Shown here: piece by piece, positions 23,295 to 34,372 of the stretch
How positions within the stretch are numbered: position 1 is the stretch's first letter
Layout: every line of letters starts with the position of its first letter
Origin: Salticus scenicus
Taxonomy: Eukaryota > Arthropoda > Arachnida > Araneae > Salticidae
Direction: 5' to 3'
DNA: 64,000 nt
Assembly (NCBI GenBank): GCA_963930645.1
Contig: OZ005652.1
Coordinates: 323,792,738-323,856,737 of the forward strand
Notes under the pieces: model-generated
Database searches by the model: none
Seen by the model: only the letters and a program-made list of their open reading frames with translations
What the model was told of the DNA's origin: nothing
Made by a program: the position numbers and the translations under genes

Positions 23295-23776
23295 GTTCAA
23301 ATACTAAAGACTGTACAGTTGAACTGCATGGGTTTTGTGATGCCTCTCCGAGGGCGTATGCGGCAGTCGCATATTTAAAGATCATAACAAACACTATTCA
23401 GATATATTTAATTGCTTCTAAAACTAGAGTCGCACCTTTAAAGGAAATTACGTTGCCCAAACTAGAATTGTGTGGGGCTGTACTCGTAGCTGAGTTAATT
23501 TGCAACATTCAAAAATCTCTTAAAATTACTCATTCGACATACTGGTACACTGACTCTTCTATTGTATTAAACTGGATAAATAACCCTTCAAACAAAGGAA
23601 ATAGTTTCGTGGCCCATAGAGCCACCAAAATCAGAGCTCTTACTCAATTAGAATCCTGGAGACATATCCCAGGAAAAGAAAACCCGGCCGATTGTGCCAC
23701 ACGCGGATTGTCCCCAGCTAAGTTGAAAGCTAGAACTGAGTGGTGGGAAGGGCTAAAATGGCTCCATAGTTTTTAG
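23180..23776 (+). pseudogene. BEL/Pao RNase H domain
   Basis: In a different frame from the RT part because of the indel near 23180. TWDEPIPPDIL is the conserved RT-RNase H connection, followed by GFCDASPRAYAAVAY (first catalytic Asp), LPKLELCGAVLVAEL (Glu) and YTDSSIVLNWI (Asp), then HIPGKENPADCATRG, the final catalytic-region motif. The domain would degrade the RNA strand during cDNA synthesis. It stops at TAG (23774-23776) in a position where the family continues. Confidence 0.92.
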
Positions 23777-24010
23777 CTACCATCAATGTGCACATTACAT
23801 TCAGTTTCCGTTCAGAAACAAACTCATCACCATCCGACAGATTCAAGTTCTAAGCCTACACTTTCTAATAACACTTTCATATCACATATCACAAAATACT
23901 CTAACTATCTAAAACTTTTAAGAATTCTAGCTTATGTACTGAGATTTATCAATAAAATTAAAACCAAAATCAAAGGAAAGTGGTCCTTTAAAGGCCATAG
24001 AGCTAAATGA
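23777..24010 (+). pseudogene. BEL/Pao RNase H-integrase linker
   Basis: Continues in the RNase H frame after the 23774 stop. The stretch KYSNYLKLLRILAYVLRFINK is the typical helical linker found between RNase H and integrase in BEL/Pao. A frameshift near 23975-23985 (in the run TGGTCCTTTAAAGG) breaks it from the next segment; the frame ends at TGA (24008-24010). Confidence 0.8.
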
Positions 24011-24398
24011 AGCGGAAATGTGTCTTGTAAAAATAATTCAAAATGCCGAATTTAGTGATGAAATTGACGTACTAAGGAAAGGAAAACTTTTAAAACCTTC
24101 ACACAATCAGTTGGGTCTTGATCCTTTTCTGGATGAAGCGGGCATTCTTCGTGTTGGAGGACGCCTGCGGCACCACCCGTTCCTGCGATTTCAAGAAAAA
24201 TACCCCATTTTACTGCCGAAAGCAAATCACGTCACTTCCTTGATAATAACATATTATCATCACTTAAGCTCCCATGCTGGTCCCAACTTAGTACTGTCAC
24301 TCATCAGAAACAAATTCTGGATTCCCTACGGCCGCTCCACGGTTAAGGCAGTGTTAAGAAATTGTATACTCTGTTTTCGTCTATCAGCTAAGCAATAA
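24003..24398 (+). pseudogene. BEL/Pao integrase zinc-binding domain
   Basis: Third frame of the pol region. LNEAEMCLVKIIQ, GILRVGGRLRH and the HHLSSHAGP...NCILCFRLSAKQ stretch form the HHCC zinc domain of BEL/Pao integrases (H-H then C-x2-C). It ends at TAA (24396-24398), overlapping the start of the next frame by a few bases; a one-base indel near 24385-24398 separates the zinc domain from the catalytic core. Confidence 0.88.
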
Positions 24399-25394
24399 TG
24401 CAAAAGATGGGGGATCTACCCTCAGAAAGAATTACACCCATTCGTCCCTTTTCGAAAGTTGGTGTCGATTTCGCGGGACCAGTAATGACAAAATGTCAAC
24501 ATAAACGAAAAGCGACTACTTTTAAATCATATATTGCCCTATTCGTCTGCATGGCTACAAAGGCAGTTCATCTGGAATGTGTGTCAGATCTTTCTACAGA
24601 AGCATTTCTCGCAGCCTTGAAACGCTTCATAGGTAGGCGTGGATACCCCTCTGACATATTTTCGGACAATGGCAGAAATTTTGTCGGAGCCCATTCTTAC
24701 CTAAAACAGCTATTTTCTTTATTCAAAGAAGAAAAATTACAAAATTTTGCTTCCCAACACCAAATAACCTGGCACTTTATTCCCCCGTATGCTCCAAATT
24801 TTGGGGGACTCTGGGAAGCGTCGATAAAATTAGCCAAACATCATTTGGTAAAAATCACACAAGGAGCAATTTTAACTTTTGAGGAACTTTCCACGCTTCT
24901 ATGTCAAATAGAGGCTGTTATAAATTCGCGGCCTCTATCACCATTGTCCAATGCTCCTAATGATTGCGCAGCTTTAACACCAGGACATTTCTTGATTGGA
25001 TCTGCTTTATTAGAATTGCCAGAACTATCGTTAACAAACAATTCTCTTAGTCTTTCTTCTAGGTATAAGCTCTTATTGCAGATGAAGGAGACATTCTGGA
25101 AGAAGTGGACATCCCAGTACCTGCCAACCTTGCTTCCGCGAGCCAAGAGAAACAACAACAGTCACAACGTTTCTCCAGGGCAGCTAGTTATTCTGAAAAA
25201 TAAAGCCTCACCTCCACTACAGTGGGATCTCGCACGCGTCATCAAGTTGATTCCCGGAGCTGACGGTATCACCAGAGTCATCGAGCTTCAGACATCTTCT
25301 GCTGGAACTCTTATTCGACCGGTTTCTCAAGTGATCCCTCTTCCGAGTATTTCGACTCCAGCTTCGGTGCCTCCCCGCCCCCCCCCCCCCAGTA
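24398..25394 (+). pseudogene. BEL/Pao integrase core and DUF5641 C-terminus
   Basis: MGDLPSERI..FSKVGVDFAGP starts the rve integrase core with the first catalytic Asp; FSDNGRNF gives the second and NFGGLWEASIK the Glu, so DDE is intact. The following INSRPLSPLS, LTPGHFLIG, WKKWTSQYLPTLL and the C-terminal WDLARVIKLIPG..TRVIELQTS match the DUF5641 domain that ends BEL/Pao pol. The same frame stays open through a C/Pro-rich run and 227 nt into the 3' LTR (to 25621), which is probably a consequence of lost termination near the C run rather than a functional tail. Confidence 0.92.
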
Positions 25395-25972
25395 TGTTGA
25401 CTCAATGGGAGCGGGGACGGCGCCAGTCGAGCAGTGACAGACAATCACGTGACGATAGAGAGAAACCAAACTTTCATTTTTTTCTTTTTTTTTGTTATTG
25501 TTATGTTTTTTCTCTCTCGGAACATATTCATGAAAAACAGAAGTACTTTATTCTTAGTGAAAAACATTCAAACGGAAGTCTAGCCGTAAATTATTCATTA
25601 ATTGATATATTATTCAAATAGGAAATCGTATTCTCTATTATCTTTATAATTCACTCAAGGCATAAAAAAAATGCCTTTACATGTATTCGACATGGTTTTA
25701 AACCTGTGCTAAAATATTTGAAAGATTCTGTTTTTGTTCATAAAATTCTGAAAGAAAATCTCTGATTAAAGTCAAATATAGTAAGCAATCGGATTTCATC
25801 CTTTTTTATTTGTGTGGCATAAGCTGTATTTCAAGCGACCACAGGAAATGCAGGAGAGAGGTGAGTTAGCTTTTCCTTAATATTATGCATGCTAAAATCA
25901 GTTTCGTTTTGAATTCAAACTGTTGTTTATGCAGATCAAACTTCTTTATACATAATTCTAATTAAATCAACA
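25395..25972 (+). repeat. BEL/Pao 3' LTR
   Basis: 578 bp, same termini as the 5' LTR, followed by the ATAAC target duplication. Retains 14 nt (TCGAGCAGTGACAG region) that are missing in the 5' LTR and lacks about 9 nt present there. Confidence 0.95.
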
Positions 25973-25977
25973 ATAAC

Positions 25978-26120
25978 TCTACCATTTTTTTCTCTTATTT
26001 TTTACCTCGCTATATGTATAAGCTTCGTTTTATATGTCTTTATAAGTTTCTCTTACCGGAAAAATTTTAGGTTTCTACTTCTTTAGGTCACTTTTATGTT
26101 TTCTGATCACATTATCTCTC
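25978..26120. repeat. 278-bp tandem repeat, end of monomer 3 and possible decayed monomer 4
   Basis: Directly after the BEL target duplication, the sequence aligns by eye with the monomer 1 stretch after AAAAACGGTTGTACGGA (TTTTTACCTCGC against TTTTCAAACTCGCC), then an ACCGGAAAAAT at about 26055 may start a fourth, strongly diverged monomer. Confidence 0.55.
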
Positions 26121-26599
26121 AAAAATGCATATAATACGTGTAATAGTGGGTAATGGAAGTCGTGTGGTTGTTTCACACCAGATTTTTCTTTATTTACTTC
26201 TATTTATCTAGCAACAGAAGCAAGTATAATTTTATTTTTGGTATTGGATTGGTTGGTAAATTCATTGGTTTAAAAATTAAAAGAACAACTTGATTTCTCG
26301 TTTTCTTCTTTTGTGCATATTTTTTTTTTAAACAAATAAGTGTTTCACCATAAAATTTAGATGGCATGTTCTTTATATAATATTTAAGCGAATTTTGTAT
26401 AATATTAATATAAATAATAATTTTTTAAATGTAATTAATTTAAAGTTTCATAAAATTAAGTTTTGAAAGAAATGGAAAGATTTAAAAATTCAGAAAAAAA
26501 AATCTGAATGGTAATGATATTCAAGTTGCATTACAGATTGGTAAAGATGTACATGCATCCATATATTAAATTAAAATCGGATTTCTCCTTCTGCATACA

Positions 26600-26960
26600 A
26601 ATTCTCAGTTCTTCTTTTCTACTATATACAATAGAGAAAGTATTGAATCCGAAAAATTTTCAACCTAGGGTTTTCAATGGATTTATACGTTTTGAGAGGA
26701 TTAGAACACGATTTGATCATTTTTAGAAAAATGTCTGTCTGTCGGTGTGTGTGTGACAAAAAGTTGTGGCAACTGTATCTCAGGAACTGCAGCAAAGAAT
26801 TTCATAAAGTTTGATATGTAGTTGCATCTTGGCATAAATTAATTCCTACCAACTTTTAGGGAAAATCATCCAAGTGTTTGCCATCGGGCTTTTTACAATT
26901 TTTAAAATGACGGAGGACAAAATTTCGTATAAATGTACATAAAGAGAATTATTTCTTAAT
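26600..26960. repeat. Dispersed repeat with AGAGAAAGTATTG start and GTGT microsatellite
   Basis: TATACAATAGAGAAAGTATTGAATC, then CGTTTTGAGAGGATTAGAACACG, then TGTCTGTCTGTCGGTGTGTGTG and TATCTCAGGAACTGCAGC. The order and several words parallel the ~1-kb repeats at 59.4-62.7 kb (TAGTGAGGAAAGTATTGTAATC, CGTTTCGAGGTCCAACGAGTC, then a TGTG tract), so this is a distant relative or the same superfamily. Confidence 0.5.
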
Positions 26961-28860
26961 AACCATCATGAAATTAAAAATAATTATTTATAATAGGGAT
27001 AGTCAACTGCGAAAAAAAAAATTGTACATGTAGGAGCATCACCTCCTTCGTAGGAGGGAGTCCTTCATTATGGTTATCTTTAAAAAGAGCCGGTCGATAC
27101 CTATAAAAAGAATGGCTTAACCATCCATCTGTGATAATTAAAATAAAGCTCAGAGGGAAAAAATTTATTTTTTTTTTAAAGATTTGATATAGAGAATAAA
27201 AATTGACTTATGTTTTACTAGTTCTCCAGAATGGAAATTGCCTGCATTCATCAAGGAGCATAATTTTACTAAATAACAATTTCAAAATTATTTTTAATGT
27301 GTGAATTTACATCGGAAATTTTATGAGAAAATCATGTGGGGGCCACAGCATAGTAGTTTTCGTATGTTAATAACCTTTTACAAATACATACATATGAACT
27401 TACAAACCGGATGAAGTGTTCATTTTTAAGTTATTTATCAACATTTTTAATGTTTTGGCTGTTCTTGAAGATAAAAAATAATTATTATATTTTTTAATCC
27501 CGTTATGAAAAAATAAAAAAGTGAATACTGTAAGAAAATTTGGGTTTTAGTTAAGCATTTGGAGGCCTGTGTATCTGCACCTACCTGTAATGCATCCTTA
27601 ACACCATTTCCTATTTAGTTTTCTTTTATAATTTTTTTATAATTTTTCATTTTTTTAAAGGTTACTTCAGTGAAAATTTGATGCAATATCAGTTTAAATG
27701 TGTTATTAGTCTTGAAGCTTTGTAACCTTCTACTAAGGATTTTGTAATAAACGTTTCATTTAAATTTTATACTCATACATTCATTTGTATAATTTAAAAA
27801 AAAAAAAAAAAAAAAACTTGAAAACAGGTTGTTCATTCAATGCTTTACGACTATGAAAGTGTAACTTACCTATAATCGACAACTACTTTGATTAAAGAAA
27901 CATCTAAGGAGTGTTATTCAAAGTCATTATGAGAGAAAGCAGCAGCAATGAAAGAGATAATTAAATAGATAATTAAATAGATATTCTTGATGTTACAGTA
28001 AGCCCTTTAAGCGATGCAAATGTTTGCAAATTTGAATTAAAACTAATTAATAATGATTAAAAGATTTTGTTAAACGGAGTGTTAGTAAAATCTTTATTTT
28101 TCTTATTATAATGCTTTTTATAATTACTTAAAGCAATGGATTTAATGAAAGATAATGTTCTTAACTTTTCTGAAAAAAGAACTTAAAGCATTAAACAATT
28201 GTAACGGAAATTTAGATTAGAACAATGAAATTTTACAAACAGTTTATTTTTTATCTTGGTCAATAATAATATTTTTTATCTTATTCAATAATAAAGAATA
28301 CTCCGTGTATTTTAGAGAATTTTTTTCTCACGAAGACAAAAATGGCATCAGTAAAAATTTTAAGTGTAGGCTGTTGGTATGACCCTATAAATTGCATTGT
28401 AGCTATACCATTTGATTATGAAGCTTCTGTAAATTATCTGCGTTCATTTGACTCTGAGTAACACATACGAGTACAATCATGGCAATGTAAATACTTTTAA
28501 AATTGTTTTTAAAAAAATTACAGTTTCTTTTTTATAAAATACTGGGTATTCGATTGGATGCAATGGCACTTTTAAGAAATGTGACATATTACATCAGACA
28601 CAAGATACTGCAATCGAAATATGTAAATCGTAGACATCTAATAGAATATGTAAATTTTTACTAAAAAACAGTTAAATGCGCTTGCGTGAACAAAATATCT
28701 TTTACGAAATGTATTAGCCAAATGTATAGAGCTACTTTTGTGAAAACCCTAAGCAAATATCTTGAAAATTCAAAAACTTTGTCGATGGAATGAACAGAAT
28801 TTCAGATCCTCTAAAGTAAAAAAGCAAAACTATGAGCGGATTTACTCATTTTTTATTATA
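26961..28860. other. AT-rich region without supported genes
   Basis: Poly-A at about 27796-27819; otherwise unstructured. A 39-codon open frame at 28342-28461 (starting MASVKILSVGCWYDP) is intact but matches nothing recognised and is too short to support as a gene. Confidence 0.5.
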
Positions 28861-28872
28861 TTAATACAACCA

Positions 28873-29202
28873 GGTGATAACCCAAACAGCACATGACATC
28901 CCTGGGATGTTCTTTTTAAGTCCCGAATGTCATGTTTTCGTCCCAGGATAAAATATACAAAACGAGGACATCCACAGGATGTCTAAACAGAACATACTGA
29001 GAACAAATCAATTTGGATGTCTTGGGTATATCCTAAGTCATCCTAAAATGAAAGGTCCACTTTAAGATGTCCCGGGGACATTGTTTTTCGACGTCTTATG
29101 ATCCATTAAAAAAATATCTTGAACTGTTAACTGTTTCATATGTAACCGCTAACTGTGTTCTGTAGACCGTGTATTGTTATTGTTTACGTGCGTGTTTTAA
29201 AT
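28873..29202. repeat. Repeat related to the CCC..ACAGCACA family, GGATGTC-rich
   Basis: Starts CCCAAACAGCACATGACATCC, like the termini of the ~118-bp MITE, and then carries many GGATGTC/GACATCC words in both orientations (for example near 28892, 28950, 28975, 29012, 29070). No matching right terminus was found; the LINE is inserted just downstream. Confidence 0.55.
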
Positions 29203-29483
29203 TACTTATTGCTAGGATTTATAGTTAGGATTTGCCGGTGGTAGTATCGTTGGGGATGTGTGTCGAGTGTGCGTGGCGGTAGGGCGTTTCCTCTAGCTGC
29301 TGTGTGGTTTTGTTAAGTTCGGTTCGTTTTCTCTTCTGTGGTATTCTTAAACGGTTTGTGTTTCTATCTCTCTTATATTTTGAAAGCAAGGTAAGCGCTG
29401 TTTTGTTTTATTGCTTTCTGGCTTTTCATTTAAGTTATTTCGTATTGGTTTGTTTATGATGAGTTTGTCGTAACTCTGGTGGT

Positions 29484-30644
29484 ATGGCCCACTCTTGGTT
29501 TAACGTTGTGGAATCCTCGGAAATGTCAAATATTGTAACGAATAATGTGGAAATGTCTATTGCAGATGGCGAGAGCCATTCTATTGAGAATATTAATCAG
29601 AATTTTTTGCGCTCGTCTGCTCCTATTAGTGATATGTTGTTAAAGGCTGGTAATAATGGTGGTACAAATTATAATATATTTATAAACAGTACAGAGTCTG
29701 GATGTATTCCTAAACGAGATCCGCGCTCAATTCAGGCGGAAATAAAATTGAAAATTAAGTCATATGGGAAAATTGTGAACATACGTCACACAAGAGCGGG
29801 AAGCCTAATTATTAGCACTTCTGATGTTGGTTGTGCCCAGGAGATTTGTAATTTGTCCAATTTCGCAGGGGTGACTGTTTCTTCTCGGGTAATATGGGAG
29901 AACATCACCAACCGGTTTTTAATTTTCAACATTCCTGTAAACATTTCTTTGAGCGAGCTTGCTCAAGAAATAGAAAATAGCAATCCGTTGCAAATTTTGG
30001 AATTACGTAGGTTTGTGAAAAGAGGATGTACTCGTGAATCTTCCCCTGTTCTCATTACCGCTCTTGGGACAGCCCTCCCATCAGAAATTAGACTGTGGTT
30101 CTCCATCCAACCAATACGCCAGTTCATAGATAGACCCCGGCAATGTGTAAAATGTCATAAATTCAACCATACTTCTGCCAAGTGTAAATTAGCCCAAATA
30201 TGTGCGACTTGTGGTACTTCACATGAGGGGCCTTGTACGGGCTCTTTATCCTGCGTTAACTGCGCGGGCGAGCATCGTGCTGATTACAACCAGTGTCCAG
30301 CCCGACTTAAGGAAATTGAGCTTCTGAACTTTAAATGCAAAAACTTTTTATCCTTCATAGAAGCTCGCAGAACATTTGTAAAAAAAACTCCAAAAGAGTC
30401 ATCATACGCTACTGTTACAGGTAGCGCAAAAAACGTCGACGTAACAACTATCCAAAACTATATAGAGAATCGCACGAATGCTATGGTGAAAGTGCTAAAT
30501 GAAATTATTAGAAAAAACTCGGACTCTCTGTCTAATGCTATCTCTGCCTTAAGCGATTTAATCAAAAGCTTCCAAGAATCCATTGGGGACCTTTCGCCTG
30601 ATAAGCGTAAACGCCAGAGCTCTCCGGCGACTTCCAAGGGATAA
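29484..30644 (+). CDS. LINE ORF1, Gag-like RNA-binding protein
   Basis: 386 codons, intact from the ATG at 29484 to TAA at 30644. Residues about 75-165 (IPKRDPRSIQAEI, GKIVNIRHTRAGSLII) resemble the RRM-like region preceding the zinc knuckles in Jockey/I ORF1 proteins. Three CCHC-type knuckles follow: CVKCHKFNHTSAKC, CATCGTSHEGPC and CVNCAGEHRADYNQC, at about residues 221-275. The C-terminus is polar. ORF1 proteins coat element RNA and take part in nuclear import or target-site engagement. The next frame begins 105 nt downstream, so ORF2 is probably translated by reinitiation or from the same RNA by another mechanism. No internal breaks were seen. Confidence 0.9.
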   Translation: MAHSWFNVVESSEMSNIVTNNVEMSIADGESHSIENINQNFLRSSAPISDMLLKAGNNGGTNYNIFINSTESGCIPKRDPRSIQAEIKLKIKSYGKIVNIRHTRAGSLIISTSDVGCAQEICNLSNFAGVTVSSRVIWENITNRFLIFNIPVNISLSELAQEIENSNPLQILELRRFVKRGCTRESSPVLITALGTALPSEIRLWFSIQPIRQFIDRPRQCVKCHKFNHTSAKCKLAQICATCGTSHEGPCTGSLSCVNCAGEHRADYNQCPARLKEIELLNFKCKNFLSFIEARRTFVKKTPKESSYATVTGSAKNVDVTTIQNYIENRTNAMVKVLNEIIRKNSDSLSNAISALSDLIKSFQESIGDLSPDKRKRQSSPATSKG

Positions 30645-30749
30645 TGTTTTCGCTGTTCCTGTACCATGTTTTTATTCTTCTGTTGAGCTGCAGGGTGTAG
30701 CCTGTCAGACCTTTTGTTTGTCTGGTCTTTTCTTGTTTGTATTTCTTTT

Positions 30750-31247
30750 ATGGGTTCCCTCAAGTTTCTTCAATGGAATTGTAGAGGCATCTTAAACAAG
30801 CTAGACTTGCTGGTCCACACCCTATCTCCATCCTTTGATATCTTGGTGCTTCAAGAGACTTTCCTTCGTCCTGAGAAGTCCCTCTTTATTCCTGGCAAGG
30901 TCGTGTATCGCTTGGACAGGCCTTCCCGTTCTGGCGGGGGCCTTCTAATTGCGGTTAATCAATCTCTTTCCTCGTCCCTTGGTCCAACTCATTTGTCCTC
31001 CTTGGAGAATGAGATCATGTGCGTTCGAATCTTTACGGGTTCTGGTTCTCTGAACATTACTAATGTCTACTCGCGCTCTGGTTCAGTCACTGAGGATCTC
31101 CGTTCCTTCTGTCTTGGTCTTATTGGTCCCTCCCTCATCTTGGGAGATTTCAACCTCCATCACCCCTTCTGGGGTGCTTCCCATGCTTCTCGTTACAGTG
31201 AGGCTTTTGTCCCCTGGAGTGGCTTGCTGACAGTTCCTTTTGCCTGA
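30750..31247 (+). pseudogene. LINE ORF2 N-terminus, apurinic-type endonuclease
   Basis: Start chosen at the ATG of MGSLKFLQWNCRG, where Jockey/I endonucleases begin; upstream codons in this frame are not conserved-looking. FLQWNCRG carries the Asn, LVLQETFL the catalytic Glu, RSGGGLLIAV and NVYSRSG are typical internal motifs, and LILGDFNLHHPFWG has the Asp/Asn pair. The frame diverges near 31,215-31,222, and the adjacent frame picks up with WLADSSFCLIN, so a one-base indel is the only break in ORF2. The last ~10 codons of this segment are out of frame. The endonuclease nicks the target DNA to prime reverse transcription. Confidence 0.92.
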
Positions 31248-34200
31248 TCAATTCTTCACGCCCTACCCATATGTCTCCCAATGGTTCTCTTTCACTGTTA
31301 GATCTCTCTCTGTGTTCGGCTGAAATCCTTCCTCAGATCTCTTTTCAGGTTTTGGATGATCCTGTCGGCAGTGACCATTTTCCTGTGTCTCTTGTTGTTG
31401 AGTCGGCTCCTGTCCCTCAGCCCGCCTGTGTACGGTATTTTTGGTCTCGTATCTGCCAGGAAGTTGACGCTTCTTTGCTGTCTGTCCCCTCTGTTTGCTA
31501 TGAGTCTTTTTCGGATTCCGTCCAGCGGGCGATGGCTAGAAACTCCCGGGTTGTACATTCTCGTCAGAAAGCTTTTCCTACTTGGTGGTCCCTTCGTTGT
31601 AAGGCCCTTCTCTCCCAGAAGAAGTTTTTCCTCAAGAAAGCTACTCAGCTGGCCTCTGTTGACTTTTGGATCAAATACAAAAAGTCCTCCGCTTTACTTC
31701 GTCAGGCCATCAAGGACGCCAAAAGGCGCTTCTGGGACTCTGCTTGCAGGCATGCTAGTGACCCCCGTTTACTGTTCAAGGTGTTCCATAAATTAAAAAA
31801 TCGTCCTTCGTCCTCTCCTGATTCTAACTTTTGCCTTTTGCACAACGGTTCCCTTGTGTCTGACGCGGGCGATCAATCTGAGATCTTCGCGGAGTTTTAT
31901 TGCGGTGGGGTTGACCTTCCTCCTCTTCCTCTTACTTATGGGACTGATCATGATGAGAGTCTCAACAAACCATTCTCCATGTCCGAACTGACTTCTGCTA
32001 TTCAACGTACAAAATCTACCTCTCCTGGTGAGGACAGGATTCCTGCCTGTTTCTTCAAGAATCTTGGTTCCCACTCTCTTGAGCTATTACTAAAAATTTA
32101 TAATGAATCTCTTCTTACGGGGATTATCCCACCTGATTGGACCTCTGCTCTGATTCTGCCCATTGCAAAACCTGACAAGCCTAAGTGCTCGGCCTCTTCC
32201 TACCGTCCTATTGCTCTCACCCCTGTTATTTGCAAGATTTGTGAGCGTATGATTGCCCAGCGAATAAATACCTTTCTTCTCAAAAATAAGTCTCTTGATT
32301 ACAGACATTTGGGTTTTACTCCCTTTCGGGACAGCCAAACGGCTGTCATGATGCTGCACCAGGATATTGTGAGGGCAAAAAGAAACAAAAAGTTTATTCT
32401 TGGCATCTCCTTAGACCTGCAGTCTGCGTATGATTCCATTTATATTGATGGCCTTATCCAGAAGTGCGCCCAAGTCGGTATCACGGGCAATGTGCTCCGT
32501 TGGATCCATAAATTTTTGTCAAACCGTTATATTAAAGTTGTTTGGAGGGGCGTGGTTTCGTCTCCTCATCCTTCTCGGCGCGGGGTTCCGCAAGGTGCGG
32601 TCCTCAGCCCTATTTTGTTCACAATCTTTCTATCTGACTTCTTTGAAGTCTTGAATTTTAATACCAGGTGTTTAGTTTATGCCGATGATATTTTCATTTA
32701 TTGCTTTGGTGACTCCTTGAGCTATTGCCACGAGAAGCTACAGGCTGTCCTACAGAATATTTCCCGGTGGTGTTCTTACTGGAAACTTTCCATTCGGCCG
32801 GATAAATGCCATGCGATTAATTTTTCTCGCAGAAATGGCGCTTGTGATTTTAATTTTAGCATTAACGGCGGCCTCATCAGTTGGTCGGATGATGTGAAAT
32901 TTCTAGGATTTTTCTTTTCTCGTCGGGGTGGTTTTAAGAAGCACGTTGACTACCTGCGTGTAAAAGCTTTTAAAAGAATTAACTTTCTCAAGGCCCTCTC
33001 TCAAAAGAGTTATGGTGCTAGGTCACATCACTTAGTTACGCTCTTCATGTCCTTTATCGGGAGCTTAGTCGATTATGGTGCTGCTACTCTGTCTTCGGCG
33101 GGTGCCTCTCTAATCAAGAGGCTTGAAGTCTTCCAGAATTGTGGCCTTCGAGCTGCTCTCGGTCTTCCCTCTTGGGTTCCCATAGCCCTCCTTCACAAAC
33201 ATGCTGATGTCCTATCTATAGGTTACAGAATTCGTTTGCAATCATTCAGATTCTGGATCCGTCAGCTGTGTCTGGGTACCTGGTCCCCTCTTTGGAGTTT
33301 TCTGAATGAAGCTGATGACTATGACAAAGAACTACAGCTCGACTTTTTACCGTATGGCATAGATGGGCTTGATGATATTAGTTCCTGCTTGGAGAGTTTA
33401 GTAATTTTCCAGTTTCCTCAACCCATGGCTCATGGGAAAGTTTTCTTTTATCTTTCTGACCTTCCTTTCCAGAACACAACTTTGAATGATATTATCATCC
33501 AGTCCTTTTTCTCGGCCTTTATCTCAGAGTTCTCGTCGAGTCACGATATCTTTGCTACCGATGCGACCAAAACTCATACCTTAACGGCTATTGCCGGCTG
33601 CTCCTCTGATTCTCAATTCAAGTATAGGATTTCTCATATAAATTCAATCTTCACCGCTGAAGCCCTTGCCATCGGTACAGCGATTGATGATCTGGCTTCC
33701 TCAAGCTCTTCCTTCATAATCCTTACGGATAGCCTATCGGTCCTATCTGCTCTTCAATCAATCTCCATCAAATCTCCCCGAGTCATACTTTGGCTCCACA
33801 ATAAAATTTGCCGTGCCTCATCTTTTGCTTGTAGTATTCGGCTGGTATGGGTCCCTGGTCATAGAGGTATCTCTCTTAATGAAAAAGCCGACAGAATCGC
33901 AAAGAATACTGGTCCCTCGGACGTTCTCTTGGATTGGATTTCTCCTGAGGACCTTATCAATTACGCTACCAATTGTTTCAAAGAATCGATTTCTTATACT
34001 TATCGTCAGAGTAAATATGCGCTCTCTCATGGTGACATTCCTCCGGTCAATACGACCAGTTCCTGGTCTTCCAACAGAAGGGACGATGTGCTGATCTCCA
34101 GGCTTCTTTGCAAGATGATCGTTACCCCAGCTCTTTTGCATCGCTTCCACCTTATTGACAATGGCATTTGTGATCGCTGTCACATAATGGACTCTATTGA

Positions 34201-34372
34201 ACATATTCTTTTATCTTGTAGTCGCTACCAGCAGATTCGCATTCAGTATTTCGGTGCGCTGCTAAATAGTGATAATTTTAGGTCCTTTCCTGTTTTCCTG
34301 CAAAAATTCTGCTCATTAAGTAACTTTCGTCATTGCACTCTTGGGTTCTTGCATTCTATTAATCGTTTTTAA
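31222..34372 (+). pseudogene. LINE ORF2, endonuclease end, RT and RNase H
   Basis: Resumes ORF2 after the indel. GSDHFPVSLV is the last endonuclease motif (the SDH). Reverse transcriptase follows: SPGEDRIPACFFKN, SYRPIALTPVICKICERMI, LDLQSAYDSIY, GVPQGAVLSPILFTIF and the LVYADDIFIY catalytic box at about 32680. An RNase H domain is present: IFATDATKT (Asp), FTAEALAIGTAI (Glu), ILTDSLSVLSAL (Asp), VWVPGHRGISLNEKAD (His/Asp). A C-terminal CDRCHIMDSIEHILLSC zinc motif finishes the protein. More than 1,030 codons are uninterrupted to TAA at 34372. This copy needs only the single frameshift explained to have a complete enzyme. Confidence 0.95.

Larger units (their letters stand above)
19362..25972 (+). 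mobile_element. Complete but decayed BEL/Pao LTR retrotransposon
   Basis: The 6.6-kb element has LTRs of 575 and 578 bp bounded by TGTTGA..TCAACA and a 5-bp target duplication ATAAC (19357-19361, 25973-25977). Gag, protease, RT, RNase H, integrase and DUF5641 parts occur in the BEL/Pao order on the plus strand. At least three nonsense codons and three frameshifts break the frame, and the LTRs differ by several substitutions and indels, so it is older than the adjacent copia. A ~118-bp MITE sits in the leader. A candidate primer site, TGGTCCGTACTCGAGCC, lies at about 19943-19959, but its tRNA was not identified. Confidence 0.95.

Noticed and set aside
28342..28461. 39-codon open frame starting MASVKILSVGCWYDP
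   Set aside because: Reads naturally but is short, has no recognised domain, no splice context and no neighbour to support it.
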